A DNA stretch of 64,000 bases from Epiperipatus broadwayi (Eukaryota > Onychophora > Udeonychophora > Euonychophora > Peripatidae), in NCBI GenBank assembly GCA_028023455.1, contig JAQFVV010006255.1, forward strand, positions 2,170,001 through 2,234,000, given 5' to 3'. This document shows, piece after piece, positions 48,493 to 61,494 of this stretch. A model generated the notes under the pieces. It made no database searches. It had not been told where the DNA came from and was given only the letters and a program-made list of their open reading frames with translations. Every line of letters starts with the position of its first letter. The first letter of the stretch is position 1. Made by a program: the position numbers and the translations under genes.

Positions 48493-48721
48493 AGTTGTTC
48501 TATTCGAATTGTTTGGTTTTGATTGTATATTTTTTATATTTTTTATATTTTTACTTGTCATGTATTAACATAGATGTCGCTCTATATATATGTAATCGTG
48601 GTATCTTGGAAGACATATTTGAAAAGGGCAAAAAATAAATTTGCCGAAAAAGGCTTTTTATATAATTAATATAAGTGTTATGTTTTGTTGTTTATAAATG
48701 TTTTTATAACATTTTGTTTGA
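48493..48721 (+). repeat. right pseudo-LTR
   Basis: 229 bp, direct copy of 45585-45813, ending at GTTTGA just where the right target-site duplication begins. A 62-codon open stretch starting upstream (48450-48638) and its inverted twin are by-products of the repeat. Confidence 0.92.
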
Positions 48722-48735
48722 TTTTCCATATTATA
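48721..48735 (+). repeat. right target-site duplication of the composite PLE
   Basis: ATTTTCCATATTATA, identical to 44233-44247. Host sequence resumes after it. Confidence 0.82.
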
Positions 48736-51700
48736 TTACATTATATCAATTGAAACTGGCTTGTGTCAATACATTTTTATTTTTGCAAGCCCTTTTGTTT
48801 AATACATTCTATTTATTAATTATTCTTTTTTTTATTTGCAAAGTTAATATTTTAGATTCCAGAAAACTTTCATTTTTGATAATAATTTTAAAAAACCAAA
48901 AAATAAACAAGAATAATTTTTATTTTGTTAAAAAATAAAAAAGAAGACCATGATTATCTCTTCTGATGAAAAATTGACTATTAAAAAGCTAGCCAATTAA
49001 CAATTATTGCAGCAGCCAAGTTATTATTTACATCACTTTTTAAGATTTTATTAATATCTAGCATTTAAAATAGGTTAAATTTAATTATAGAACTTTTCAA
49101 TTTGTATCTTCATTTATTTTGAATTATTTATTTTATTTAAAATTATTTCTAAAACTGCAGTTTTTTTTTTTTTTTAAGATTAAAATAAAATGTATGTGGG
49201 ATTTACTTATAATAGTAAATTCACACATGCACACACCTGTTTATTTATACAATATGTCATGTCTATAGATATAAATGGTGCAAAAATTATTTTATAAAAT
49301 ATGCTAATAAGTTTAATATATTAAATTTATGAAACTAAAACTACCATTTAATTTACATTATTCTGCATCAGATCTTTTCAAACAATACTTATCAATGGTT
49401 CTATTAATATTTATTTTATTTTTTTTCAAATATATTTGTATTACTATAATGACAATAGTAATGATTGTGGTTCATGTGAGATGACCATCTCAATATATAT
49501 GTATTTACTAAACTGAGTTTTTATTTTTGTCATGTCACTAATTACAAGTTGTAGTTTTGAAGAGTTATGTAAATCTTCATTGTAAAAAGATGTCATAGAA
49601 AAATTGATAACTAATGTCATTGGTTGTAAACACTTTGCAATTGAATAATAGAATAGGAAAGTTTCCTAAAAGCTTTTTATTGTGAATATCTGTGAGAGTA
49701 ATTAAAAAATTGTTTCACATAGAAAAATTCTGCTGAAATATTTCTATTCAGATTAAAAATAAAAATATCTTCAATAATGTCATCATCATTAGCAGCTACT
49801 TGCAAAAAAATGTTACCATTCCAACAAAAATAAAAATATATAACACCTATCAATACCTCTATCTATTTATTAATCTTCTTGCTTATAAATTTATTTGAGT
49901 ATTTATACTTAGTAAATTTAAAAGATTAAACAATCTTTGAGTAACTCACTATATGATAAAGGCCTCTTCATCAAATTCTCAGAGAAGACCTTTAAAGAAG
50001 ATATAAAAATATATTACCTCAAAAACCTCACCGTTTTCCAAGATAGAGTGGATTTTTATGATTTTCCATTCTTGTTTTATTTTTTAACTAAAAATAGCTA
50101 GATACTCATTTATTAATCAATTTAAGTAAATAACTATGGGCTAACTACTGTTTGAAACTGGAAAATAATTATCTACTTAGATTTGAAGTCTACATCATGG
50201 GCATGACAACCAGATGCAATAACTTTTAGGATGTGATAATTTTTACTTCTATAGAGTATATGTATTTATGAAATTTAAATTGTACAGTGCTAAATAATGT
50301 ATAATATGTATGAGTACATTGTATGCATAAATATTTAAGTATATACAGTTTAGACGAGTAATGGTAACATTGAACATTTTAACATTATATTTTTGACATA
50401 ATGTAATACAAATATATATATATATATTAAGAGATAAGAATCCTAAAGAATTGATAGAAAAGATGGTCAATTTGATAGCTTGTGAGAAATGTCAGATTTG
50501 TCTTGAGTTTATAAATAAAGTCATCCTATATTTATTAGTTGAATCACTAATGTTCAAAACTGCAAAGTAGTTTGTTTCAGGATTAAGATAAAGGAATTAA
50601 AACTATTCAAATCAAGAATTGATAATTTAATGTTTATTAATAGAAACTGATAGATATTATGTACTGCAGAAAAAATCTATAGAGGCCAATATACATGTGA
50701 ACACTTCATTATTTCCTAAGAGTCCATGTTTTACATGTAGAACATTCTTGAATGAGTTTCTTATTTTAAAGTCACTGTTTTTTATGTGAAGTCCATGACG
50801 TGAAAATGATTATGTCAAAAGCAAAAGAAATAAGCAATAGATGAAGTAATGCTTACACTTTTCCTGAGAACAACATAGATTTATGTTCACTGAACATTAT
50901 CAGAAGTTTATTATCCAGACATTCTATTATCATCTATCAGACATGATGGTAGAACTGTTATAATTTGGACATCCGTTTGTTATACTCAGATTAATATTCT
51001 ACATAAATGTATCATAGTTATAGTTTCATAGCTGTTGATTATTTGAACAATTCAGAGGGCAATATATTTCTTTATGAATGCAACACTATTATCTTCTAAC
51101 ATAATATTTCACTTATTATAATTTATTCAGATGTTGGTTTGAGAAACATACATAGGATTATTTTTTTACATTTTTTTGGCCTCTATATTATGTAATTGTT
51201 GAGTTTGCATGGATCATTCTTGAATAATAAAGAAACTTTTGATATTTTTCATTGTTATTTGTCAGAAAATTTGAATTTTTCTCTAATAAATAGCTTAAAG
51301 TTCCTGAAGATTGTATTCAAATATTACATAATTTCATTCCATATGATGTATTAGTAATTTTTGATGTCAATATTATTTTATCAAACTCCATTTATATGTG
51401 TATGCATGTTTATGCTTGTGTTTGTATATATAAAACAAAATTTCTATTTAAAATTTAATGTATATAGAATATTATAGTACTATATATAAATTATTAGCTT
51501 TTCATATATAAATATATAATTATTTCTGATAATATTGTTATATTTATATTTATATTGTAATAAGTGCGTATAATTTATGTGATATGTAAATAATTCTTGT
51601 ATTGATGCAGTGATAATGAATATATATATTTAAACTAATTGAGACTTAGAATTTTTATAATGATAAATAGAAATGATTTTTTTGTATTATAAAAAAAAAA

Positions 51701-54009
51701 GTAAATCAAGGACCATAAATAAATACAGTTTTCCCCATCTCTTTTTTAGAGAATTTGTAATCAATAATTTATAAAGCAAAATTATTGTGCTCATGTGAAT
51801 AAATGCAATGACATGCACTGTCTCTTATGTGGTAAATTGTTGCAATATCTAATCTTTTATATTTTTGTCATAAATTTAAATAGGGACAATATTAATTGAT
51901 CTTGTAATCCAGTATTTAATTGGTCGCATTTCTAAAGAAGAAAACTAAGAGAAATGGTTCCAGACTATTGCTTTTATAAAACAGCACTTGCTTTTCCATG
52001 CTTTTCAATTGAAAAACCATTTGCCTGTGTAAGAGTCTATTCACAGTAGACAAGATTTTGATCTCTAGACAATAACCTTTGTATTGTAATCATAATAGAA
52101 AAATAACATCTTTTGGCATTGCTCATGAGAATAAACTTTATGGATCAATGTGCTCTTAGTGCAGAACATCCCAGATCTTAGTAGATAAATATTATGAATT
52201 AAAGTCGTTGAATTGGATGCTTGACTAGATCAATTTTTGACAAGCTTGTTATTTTTTAAGTAGACATTTTTATCATTCTTCAAGCACAAACAAATTAATA
52301 AACACACACTATGTACATAATCACTTTATATATATGTATATGCAAAATTTTATGCTAAAATATTTTTGCATCTAAATCATTAAGAGTACTTTGCTAAAGC
52401 AATAATATATACATATATTTTAAATGTTATTGGTATTCAGTATCATTTATTAATAACAATTTTCTAATTGTTTTTTTTTTTTAATGAACTGCATTATCAA
52501 ATATAATAAGCTCTTACATTTAATTATTTTTTTTTATAGATATTAGACTTTACAACATGATCAACTTATAATTTATTGTATAAAAGAATTGAAAATTTAA
52601 AAATATAAAGTTAAATGTTCTTTACTCAAGCCATTATAAAATAAGATATTCACTTATATATACAGTGTAATGATTAAGTGTTTAGGTGTGTGCACTTTAC
52701 TGGCTAAATGGATGAGTTTGTGATACTGGCTAATTTTTACCCGAAATTTTTTTTTACCTTCAATTTAATTTGCCAGTTATGAAATGGTACAATCTTTGTG
52801 ACTAATTCAGGATAAAAATAGGATATATTTATCAAAGTATATAAAATGCGCTAACACGCATAAGCACACAAAGCTAAAAACAAATAAAGAAAATATATAT
52901 TATTATTATTATTTTATTTTAATATCTATTCCATTAAATGGCTAAGCGCTTTCAAGGGTCAAAGCCCTCATAATCATAGCCGCATTACAAACTATAATAA
53001 ATTGACTCAGAGTGATGCAAATTTATGCAAATGAAATGATTACGCATTCCATTTCTTGGATATTATGTATTACAAAATTTCCTACTTACATGTAGAATTC
53101 AAATTTCAGAGGAATCTGAATTCTAAGAATCTCATGATACAGGAGGATTTGATGGGAATTAATGACCTACAAAAATACAATTAAAATTAATGGACTTTTT
53201 ATTTTTTATTTAGCTCCTTCTTTAGTTGATTAATAGAAAATGGCTACACACTGTTAATTTTTAGCATATAAAAGTATATTTACATTTGCAATATTTTAAT
53301 CACAAAGTCTTCAATTAAATACAATAAAAGCAATAATTCAATTCACTTCATTTATTATAATTTATTTATTTATTTATAGTAATAATAACTTTTTTTTATT
53401 TAGCTATTATAATGCATCAAAATATAAAAAATATAAATAATTGCAAACAAGAAGAGATTTGTGCAAGGATCATATATAATAGCTATCAAATGAATACAAC
53501 ATTAATTATAAAAATAACAGTAATATATATGTGAGACTTTATATTACTTAGAGCATAGCAAATTTGTAATATTGAACATTTTTAAACATAGAAAATAAGA
53601 TATGAATAATATTTAGTGAATAATTGCTTATAAATGAAATAAACAATTTTATATCATTATGATTAAACTGTTTATGATTACATTTCAAATTAAAAGCTGA
53701 TAATGTCAGCTGAAAATTTTTGACTAAAGTATTTTACATTATTTTAGGTCATTAAAAAATGAGATATAAACTATTTTAAATTATCATAGACAAAAATCAA
53801 TCTAAGTCTACTAAAAATAATATTACACATAGTATAATTTTATAAAATACATAAGGATGATGAAGAAAATATAAAGGTACAACCAGTTCAGAAAGAGATA
53901 TTGTAAGTCAATATATTTGATAATGAAAATAATAACAGCTATTCAAAAAAAAAAGTATGGCCATTCCAACTTTAAAAAAAAAGGGTGAGAGAAAAAGAAA
54001 AAAAAACTA
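48736..54009 (+). other. MARCHF6 intron continued, no gene recognised
   Basis: AT-rich sequence throughout, with only short ATT and AT runs (for example near 50412 and 52900). No exon, RNA gene or repeat pair was found on either strand. Confidence 0.45.
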
Positions 54010-55335
54010 TTCTAAAAGTGAATTTTGCAGTGACTATATAAATCAATCCATGAAAAATAAATACGTTCACACATAAAACATGCTTGTCCAAATTTGTGTT
54101 TACTAGTTATTTTACAATTTCTTTTAGTTTTCTGAACAGAGAACTTATTCTCTGCTATACCTTCTCTATGGAAATAATTGACACTGCACTTTTTTATAAT
54201 ATATTTGAGATAATTCTTATAATTGAGATGGGATCCACATTTCCCATGAAACTCATGTTCAAGTTCACCATAAAACACCCTTTTAGGAAGTCTTTCATTG
54301 TTCAATTATTTAACATGTCCAATCTAACAAAGATGTGATTTTACAATAATAACTCAATCGTATCACATCCTGCAAGATGAAGAACATATGGATAGGTTTT
54401 ACGATCTTGCCATTGTATTTTTAAAGTTTTATGAGACATCAAATGAAACTTTTCTAATGCCTGTATATTGCACCAATAGGGTATCCAAGTTTCACATCCT
54501 TACAATAATTTAGGTAAAATAAAAACTTTATATGCAGATAACTTAGTAGCAGTAGTTATTTCCCTTTGACTAAATACTCTATCTTTTAACTTATTAAAAC
54601 AGCAGCAGCACATTGTAATATATATTAGATCTCAACATCTAAATCCATCCTTTTACTTATAAAACTAGCAAGATATTTAAATTGTTTTTCATTCTCAAAA
54701 TGATAACAATGTAAGATGTAAATTGCTGAAGATTTTTATTCTGTGACTTGCTGATAAAGAATTTGAGTTTTTTAAACATTAATTAGTAAAACAATATTTT
54801 TATAAGTTGAATTTAAAACATTAAGAACATTCTGTAAATCATCTTTTGAACTTGCAAAACAACACAATCATCAGCATATTGTAAATTCAGAAATCCAAGA
54901 TGAAGTTCTTGTTTTTGGTTTTAACCATTCAAATTAAAAATTCCACCATCAAACTTGTATCGTATCTTGATTCCTCTTTGATTAAGCTGCTTAATAAATA
55001 ATTCTAAAGACCATTGTCATAAAAACTGAAAACAAAGTTGGTACAAATACACATCCTTATTTAACACCAGTTTTCAGTTCAAATGCCTCAGATTTTCCAT
55101 TTGTAGTAATAACTTTTCCTCTCATTCCATCATGTAGAAATTGTATAATACAAATAAATTTTGGTGGATAACTAATTTCAAACAATGCCATAGACCTGTC
55201 TTATTAACTGAATCAAATATCTTGATCAAATCAATAAAAGCAATATATAAATCATTTGTTTGTTTCCGAAACTTGTTTTGCATTTTTCTGCCAACAAAAA
55301 TCATATTTATAGTACGATACTGTGATAACAAGCAC
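54010..55335 (-). pseudogene. decayed LINE: RT domain and C2H2-type tail
   Basis: On the minus strand, 55331-55122 is open and reads QYRTINMIFVGRKMQNKFRK then DLYIAFIDLIKIFDSVNKTG, RT motif A in its common 'DLYxAFIDLTKAFDSV' form. LKTGVKQGCVFVPTLFSVF (about 55072-55020) is motif B. After more broken sequence, 54305-54012 reads MNNERLPKRVFYGELEHEFH ... HLNYKNYLK ... ACMFCERIYFSWIDLYSHCK-like text. The last part (C-x2-C-x12-H-x3-H) is a C2H2 finger at the protein's C-terminus, as seen in a widespread invertebrate LINE group. Clade (RTE- or jockey-related) is not settled. Many stops and indels. Confidence 0.78.
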
Positions 55336-58300
55336 CTTAATCAGCTGTTTAAAACTCAAAAGATGCCATATTGGATCCATTTAGTTTCAGTTACAATTTT
55401 CATAATATTGTCACATTATTTTATGCAAATATACACAGCCATAAAAATAGCATAACGTAGAATGCAATTAACCTGAAAAAAGTGTAGTTACTATTATAAA
55501 ATTTAAATTCATATAAAATTAAAAAATGTAAACATTTTTTTAAAATACTAATTTTATGTTTAATTATAAATTGCAAATTTTGATAGATAAATCTTAAAAT
55601 TAAGCTTCTGAAAACAGGTTTATTTTATTCTTCACAAAACCTCTCTTGCTAATATATTTATATATAGTGTAACACAAACCCTTATACCACCTTCTGCTTG
55701 GTTGGTCTTATTTCCCAATGACATATTGCAGGAAGTAAACAAAGATTGATTTCACTCAATGTTTAATTTTACTGATCCTACAATAATATTTCCTATTCAT
55801 CAAAGGATGTAGCACCTTAGAGACTGGAAACATCTAGAAATTTCTAGGTTTGAGATTCCCCAAACAGTGCCACTAAAGTTCCATCTCACTACAACCTTAT
55901 GAGGGCTTGGTTATGCCAAGCATAGCTCAGGAGGCATGAAATTCCTGTAGACTAGTGCTCTAATACAATTGATGTGAAAGAATACAAACATTTATTTAGC
56001 AAAACAGGTTTACATAACTATCCATCAAACAAAATATTTCATTGACAGTCCCTTGTATCTCTTCGGCCTACTTCCAATAATATTTCAATATGAATTAAAA
56101 AATGTAATTTGTTGAGAGTATAATAAAGTCATTCTTTCAATAGTTCTTCAACAATTTACATCTTTAGTTATTAGTTAATTCACAGAGAGGAGTACAATAT
56201 ATGAAGACAACAGAAATAATAATGAAGATAACCAATAGCATTCTATTTAATTCAGAGTTTCACTTAATTCTGATCTGTAGTCTTTTAGGTAGTTGTCACA
56301 TGCAATGGTTTAAATTAACTCATGTATGAAGATATTCTTTACAGACAAGAACATTTCTATTATTCCAGTTAATTTTAGGCGAGTCAAAGCATAATAAATA
56401 TATTTCTATTCATTGTTATCCAAATCCAGGTTTGAATCCATAATATAAGCACATTTATCCTAGGTTTATTGGTTATCCATTTCAGGGTTTGAATCGGTCG
56501 ATATAAGCACATTTATATCCATTGGTTATTCAGGTAAAATATAAGTATTTCCATCTGGCCAGATATCAATTCATCTTGCAAATGCATTTATTTGGTATTC
56601 ACATATTCTTATCCAGATTTGTCATTAATTCACATGTGTAGACTTTTCATTACTTCATTCGGTAACTGGTATTTTCAATTTCATAACTCATATACTCTTA
56701 CTTCTCAACACGTGTATATATAACATGTTTTAATTCCGTGTTTATATTACTTTTCTAAGAGTTTTTAAATAAAAAATAAAATAAAATAAAGATTTTCTTA
56801 ATCTTTTAACTTATTCAAGTATGTGGTTCATTATACACATATAACCATTAACTTTTATTTACGTACTAAATCATATTTAAATATTTGAATTTATTCATAA
56901 TATAGTATAAATTTACTAAATACATCCATTTCGTATATTTTCTAATTTTGTCTGGGTTATAAACACATTATTATAATTTCATTGAAGATCTCATTTCAAA
57001 AACAAAATCAATAGTTAAAAGAATCGTTTTAAATATGCCGTTTTAATTAAATATACTGTATTTTCATTTTATTAATATTATTTTCTGAGAAATATCAAAG
57101 CTTTCTTACCGTAATTTATTCTTTACTGTTTCCATGATTGCTTGCTAGTTGCTTTGTTAAATGGCATTTAAATGACAGGCATCTTGCTTTAATAACCCTT
57201 TTTCATATAGGTGTTTTACAAGTAAGTAAAAGGCTATAATTCCCTACTCACACCACATCTTGGGAGTTTTAATCTTCAGATACAGTTTATAGTTCTGCTT
57301 GATAGATTGCTTCTTGTAGAAAGCTTACTGATAGAAACTTCTGTCAGACTCTTAGACTCTACTGTTCTTATCATAAAATTACTCTCCTTTTATATCTTTC
57401 AACTGGATTCAGTGGTCAACCAATAGTATGTTTTGCTGAGAATAGCTTTCACATGGTATGTTTTATTTTTTCCCACCTTGATTTCCCTTGGATCTACTTT
57501 CATGTGTTATTTAGCCAAAGGCAACTAACAAAACAACAACAATAACATGTTTTTAGATTTCTAATCTAGTTCACAAATGACATATTAAATTCCAATTTAT
57601 TAAACTTTTATTTATTAATGTTTCAATTTCATTAATAAGAAATTTGGGTTCTTTATTAAAAAGAAAAATTCTTGTTTTTTAAAGCTTTATTTGAATCATT
57701 TTGAATGTGAGAATATAACTAAATATAAATGTACATGAAACTAATGTATCTGTTTCAATATATATATATATAAGACCTATTGCTTTTTCCAAGAAAGTCA
57801 GAAAAAGATTTGAGGACAAATTATTGCATGAATATTAAAAATAAACATTGATAAATTACAGTTATTAGTAATAAACATATATATTTAACATATTTATATA
57901 TATATGTATGAGTAATGTACAGACAGTTAATGTGTTCGTATTTTATTTTTATGATAACAGTTTTTTTTATTTACTAAAAATTTTAACAAAGTAATGTACA
58001 GTACAAATTTTAAAGTATAAAAATATTAACTAGGATGCACTAATATATATGTATGTATAGTTGCACATATACTTTAAGATTCCTCTGTCTTTGCTTATTG
58101 GTTTTTTATATTGATTAGTAATATAACAAATTTATATATAAATATTTAAATAGCAAGCGTATATATGTAATGCACATACATATGTACACAGATGTTTAAA
58201 AAATAAATTTAATTTTAAAATGGAAAACAATGTTTTTCGAATTTTAATATCCCAGCCATCTTTTGTGCTATCACTATAAATGATATGTTATATGGAAGGT

Positions 58301-59699
58301 CGTTTTCTACCTTTTCCAATAACATATTACATGATTATGTAGCTCGAATAATTTTCCAGCAAATTTGAATTGATGTTTTTTATTGGAGAGGAGCAGAGAA
58401 AAGGAGATTACATGTGATTTACTTATATTTGCTAAAAATAATTTGTCCTAAAAATCAAATTATAACTACTTGGTAATATTTCTATTGTAATGATAATAAA
58501 GTTTAAATGCATTTAGAATACTAAAAATATTTCAAAAGCATTTCAACTTCCTCTAAGCCTTTCAGTGTTCATCCTATTTAAAAAAGAGATGTTATTATGA
58601 AAGATAATTTAATAAGGAATCGAATGATGTATAACATGATTTTATATTTTTATTAAATTTTCTTGCAAATTGAAATGGAAGATCGTGCTTTAACAGCAGA
58701 TAGAACATGTGCTCAGAAAGCATCTTATGTGAATGAACATATTCTAAATAGTCGGCAAAACAGATTTAGGAAAGAATTTAATAAATAATAAAACAAGTAA
58801 TTACTTTAGCATAATAAAAAATATAGCTAAACCTAGAATCTATAAAAAGTCTCAAATAAACATTGTTATCAACAAAAACATTATTATTACAAATACAAAT
58901 GTTGCTGCAATGAACTCTATATTAATTACAAATAAAATTGTATTTGTAACAAAAAGAATGTTTTTCATTTCATTATAATTAACTATTAAACGGTTTACCA
59001 TAAATCAATCAATAATTAAAGCCAAATCCTTATTAATGACCTGCTCGAAAAAGTTTATAAGAAATAGCATCATAGGATTAGAGCAATATGACAAGAAAAA
59101 TCATAAATCATCAAATTCAAAGAGCAAAGCAAAAATATATAAGTTAAAACTAATGCAAAACAAATATAGATCCTTGCTGAGATTAACCAATTTAAAATCA
59201 TTACAATGATTTAAATTTGGGTTGCCTATTTGTGTTTTAGATAACTTTTAACAAGGAACAAAATAACTTCAAAAACTGTATGAAAATAAATACTGAATAA
59301 AAATTATATGAACTGATAAACTCTTCAGATAAATTCAAATTACATAACAGTGACTTAATTCATTAGCCAATAAAAAAAAGAGCTATATTGTGCATATAAC
59401 TATAAAGAGCATCTGAAATCAAAATCATACTGGTTCACAGAAGTCACTTCATGCATATATAAGAATGATTATTATCTTATCCTTAACTATCATTTCATAT
59501 AGCCTAGAAATAACTAAAATGAGTCTATCATTGCTGATAAAAATAAACTTATTATATTTGAGAATTTTGGAAGTCAAAATCCACAGAACATTTTAAAGAT
59601 ATTTAGAAACAATTAATGTAATACCATAATGCCAACTTTTTAAAACACAATTCAGCTAATTAAAAAATATTTTTGTGTATTTTTTTAAATTTCTGGCGC
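55336..59699 (+). other. MARCHF6 intron continued; one short tandem repeat
   Basis: Two units of ~55 bp at about 56415-56534 share GTTATCCA..TCCAGG/CAGGG, TTTGAATC and ATATAAGCACATTTAT. The stretch 55665-57560 is less AT-rich than its flanks and may be an old element, but no ends or coding parts are evident. Confidence 0.4.
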
Positions 59700-60050
59700 A
59701 TATCGACTTCTTTGGCATTTTAGTCACATATAATTCTACAAAATGTGAAAGACAGTGCCTGCTCGATAACCAGTGCATTTCTGTATGAAGAATTAATTAG
59801 ACATATGCCTGAATACTTGATCATTTTTTCATTAAGTTTAAATTTGTTAATTGTGTTTATGGCATTAAAGATAAATAAACTGGGGCTAGTATGCTTTGCA
59901 GCAAGGTGTTGCCTGTGAATAATGCAATGGATGCGTAATACGTTGGGAACATCTTTTTTAATATGTACTAAAAACACTTGATAAAGGTTAACTACTGCTG
60001 GTGTTCCATCTGTTGTGCAAGCAACTATATTTGTTAATAGTATGTTATGT
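59700..60050 (-). pseudogene. hAT transposase fragment (ZBED5/SCAND3-like)
   Basis: On the minus strand: ACTTDGTPAVVNLYQ (about 60025-59981), then after a continuing frame FLVHIKKDVPNVLRIHCIIH and RQHLAAKH, then NAINTINKFKLNEKM. The 'TDGAPAM...VxxIHCxIHRQxLxAK' series is the conserved middle of ZBED5/SCAND3-type hAT transposases, including the catalytic-domain His-rich stretch. The expected next block (LHTEVRWLS) is not legible, probably because of a frameshift near 59800. It is a different and older copy from that at 1-775, which covers the N-terminal half. Confidence 0.8.
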
Positions 60051-60078
60051 TTTTAAAATAGGACTGAATTGTCTTTAG

Positions 60079-60451
60079 AAAAATTTAACTTTATTAATAT
60101 TCCAAATACATTTAACTGTTAGTAATAGCATATCAAACAGGTTAGTATATGCAAAACGTTTCGAGAAATATTAGTCTCCCCTTTTCTTCAGGTGTTGCTG
60201 GCCTGACCAGTGACAGTATTAGCATGGGATTCGAATCTGGGTTCTTAGATTCTTGGGTTTTGAATTTTAAGATAACACTAACCAATTGAGCTGCGAATCC
60301 AATGCTAGTACTGTCACGGGTCAGGCCAGCAACACCTGAAGAAGAGGGAAGATTAATACCTCTCAAAAAGTTGTGCATATACTAACCTGTTTGATGTACT
60401 ATTACTAACAGTTGAATGTATTTGGAATATTTAAATAAAGTTAAATTTTTT
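60079..60451. mobile_element. palindromic element with tRNA-like centre
   Basis: The left arm (about 60079-60225) and right arm (about 60301-60451) are imperfect inverted copies. Landmarks are TTCCAAATACATTTAACTGT, TATGCAAAACGTTT/AAAAAGTTGTGCATA, CTTCAGGTGTTGCTGGCCTG and their complements. The ~75 bp between the arms carry Pol III-type A and B boxes (separate entry) and themselves fold (GGATTCG with CGAATCC). Confidence 0.88.
60226..60300 (-). ncRNA. tRNA-like (SINE-type) sequence at the palindrome centre
   Basis: 75 nt on the minus strand. GCAGCTCAATTGGTTAGTG at positions 7-25 matches a tRNA D-arm/A box (one mismatch at the first base). GATTCGAATCC at positions 64-74 matches a B box except for one base. 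The box spacing is about 12 nt longer than in an intronless tRNA. The ends GGATTCG and CGAATCC pair, but then the T arm cannot form as in a real tRNA, so this is a tRNA-derived relic or a SINE promoter and not a functional tRNA gene. Confidence 0.6.
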
Positions 60452-61236
60452 AAAAAAAAAATTAAATACATATATTAGATGATGGAAAAAAAATACAACT
60501 AGAACACATTCATCACAAACCTTCAGGAAAATAAAATAGGTGGTTTGGAAAGATTCCAAAATGAATTTTGAAATTTAATTATAATATATTTCTTATCAAA
60601 ATAATAACGATTTGTTCCAGATTGTTTTTAAAATGGTGGATAATTTGAGTTCAACATTTTTTCTAACAATAATTTAGTGAAAGTATTTTGCACAAATACT
60701 AAATCGAATATACCAGGAATTGTTGTTCATTTGACTTCTTGTAACATGGCTAGATTGATTTTATGTAAGAGGAAATCTGTTGTAACTATGTCTGATATTT
60801 TAACTTTAGAAAATAATAGCCAACATATTTACATTAAGGATTTTTTAAAATTACTGAATGGTTTTTTTTGGAAGATGAAGCAAAAAATGCATTATCAACA
60901 CTAATACGAAGCATTTATTTGAAATGGTTTGGTCTTTGTCAGAATTGACATTAATTCTTCGAGTATTCTTTACTTTCTACCTTATAATCTGATTGGATTC
61001 CTGATTAATATGATGTAAATTTTTTTTATATGAAGGTTCATTTTAATGAATTAAATATATATCTAAGTGGCCTTCATTAGGTTTTTATGATATTGTTTGT
61101 TTGAATAATGGAATTCTCATGAGGAACAATACATAGTTTGCATGGTTATAAGAATGTTCTTGGCCACATTTGTATTCATGTTCAGGAGATAAGTAATGAT
61201 GAAGATGATTCTATACTAGTAACATTTTATTTTTAT
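60452..61236. other. no gene recognised
   Basis: A 75-codon open stretch (60677-60904, plus) without a recognisable domain or splice context; otherwise AT-rich sequence. Confidence 0.35.
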
Positions 61237-61491
61237 AATGGAGATTTTTTTTTAAAATGCAATATATAGATTATTTATTAGTTTTGTTATGTCTTTTATT
61301 TGTGAGACAAATTGTTGATTTTTTTAAAATTGCAATATATAGATATTTTTCTAATGGAGATTTTTTTTAAAATGCAATATATAGATTATTTATTAGTTTT
61401 GTTAAGTCTTTTATTTGTGAGACAAATTGTTGATTTTTTTAAAATTGCAATGTATATTTATTAGTTTTGTTATGTCTTTTATTTGTGAGAT
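61237..61491 (+). repeat. ~115-bp tandem repeat, 2.4 units
   Basis: Units start with AATGGAGATTTTTTTT at about 61237 and 61352; a partial third starts near 61447. All share TTTATTAGTTTTGTTA.GTCT and TTTATTTGTGAGA, with very few differences. Confidence 0.9.
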
Positions 61492-61494
61492 TAT

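Larger units (their letters stand above)
45585..48721 (+). mobile_element. Penelope-like element, nearly full-length plus-strand copy
   Basis: Layout: pseudo-LTR (45585-45813), 5'UTR, a coding region of about 800 codons in three frames (45941-48349), a 3' leader, and a second pseudo-LTR (48493-48721) that ends exactly at the right target-site duplication. It joins the inverted copy at 45585, where RT sequence switches directly to the pseudo-LTR start AGTTGTTCTATTCGAATTG. Size, pseudo-LTRs and the RT plus GIY-YIG order are diagnostic of endonuclease-bearing Penelope-like elements. Only a few indels break the ORF, so the insertion is young. Confidence 0.93.

Noticed and set aside
45585-48721. 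Hammerhead ribozyme in the PLE pseudo-LTRs
   Set aside because: Some PLEs carry one, but I found no CTGATGA...GAAA core in the pseudo-LTRs or the 5' leader on either strand. The CTGATGATAAC string at about 47248 is coding and lacks the partner stems.
55915-55960. tRNA gene (GCATAGCTCAGGAGGC)
   Set aside because: Only an A-box resemblance; the rest does not fold as a tRNA and there is no B box.
6575-57560. A common family for the stretches starting near 6575, 33795 and 55666
   Set aside because: They share a loose 'TGTAA...CCC' start and an ATAAAACATTTATTA-like string, but the resemblance is too weak by eye to claim homology.
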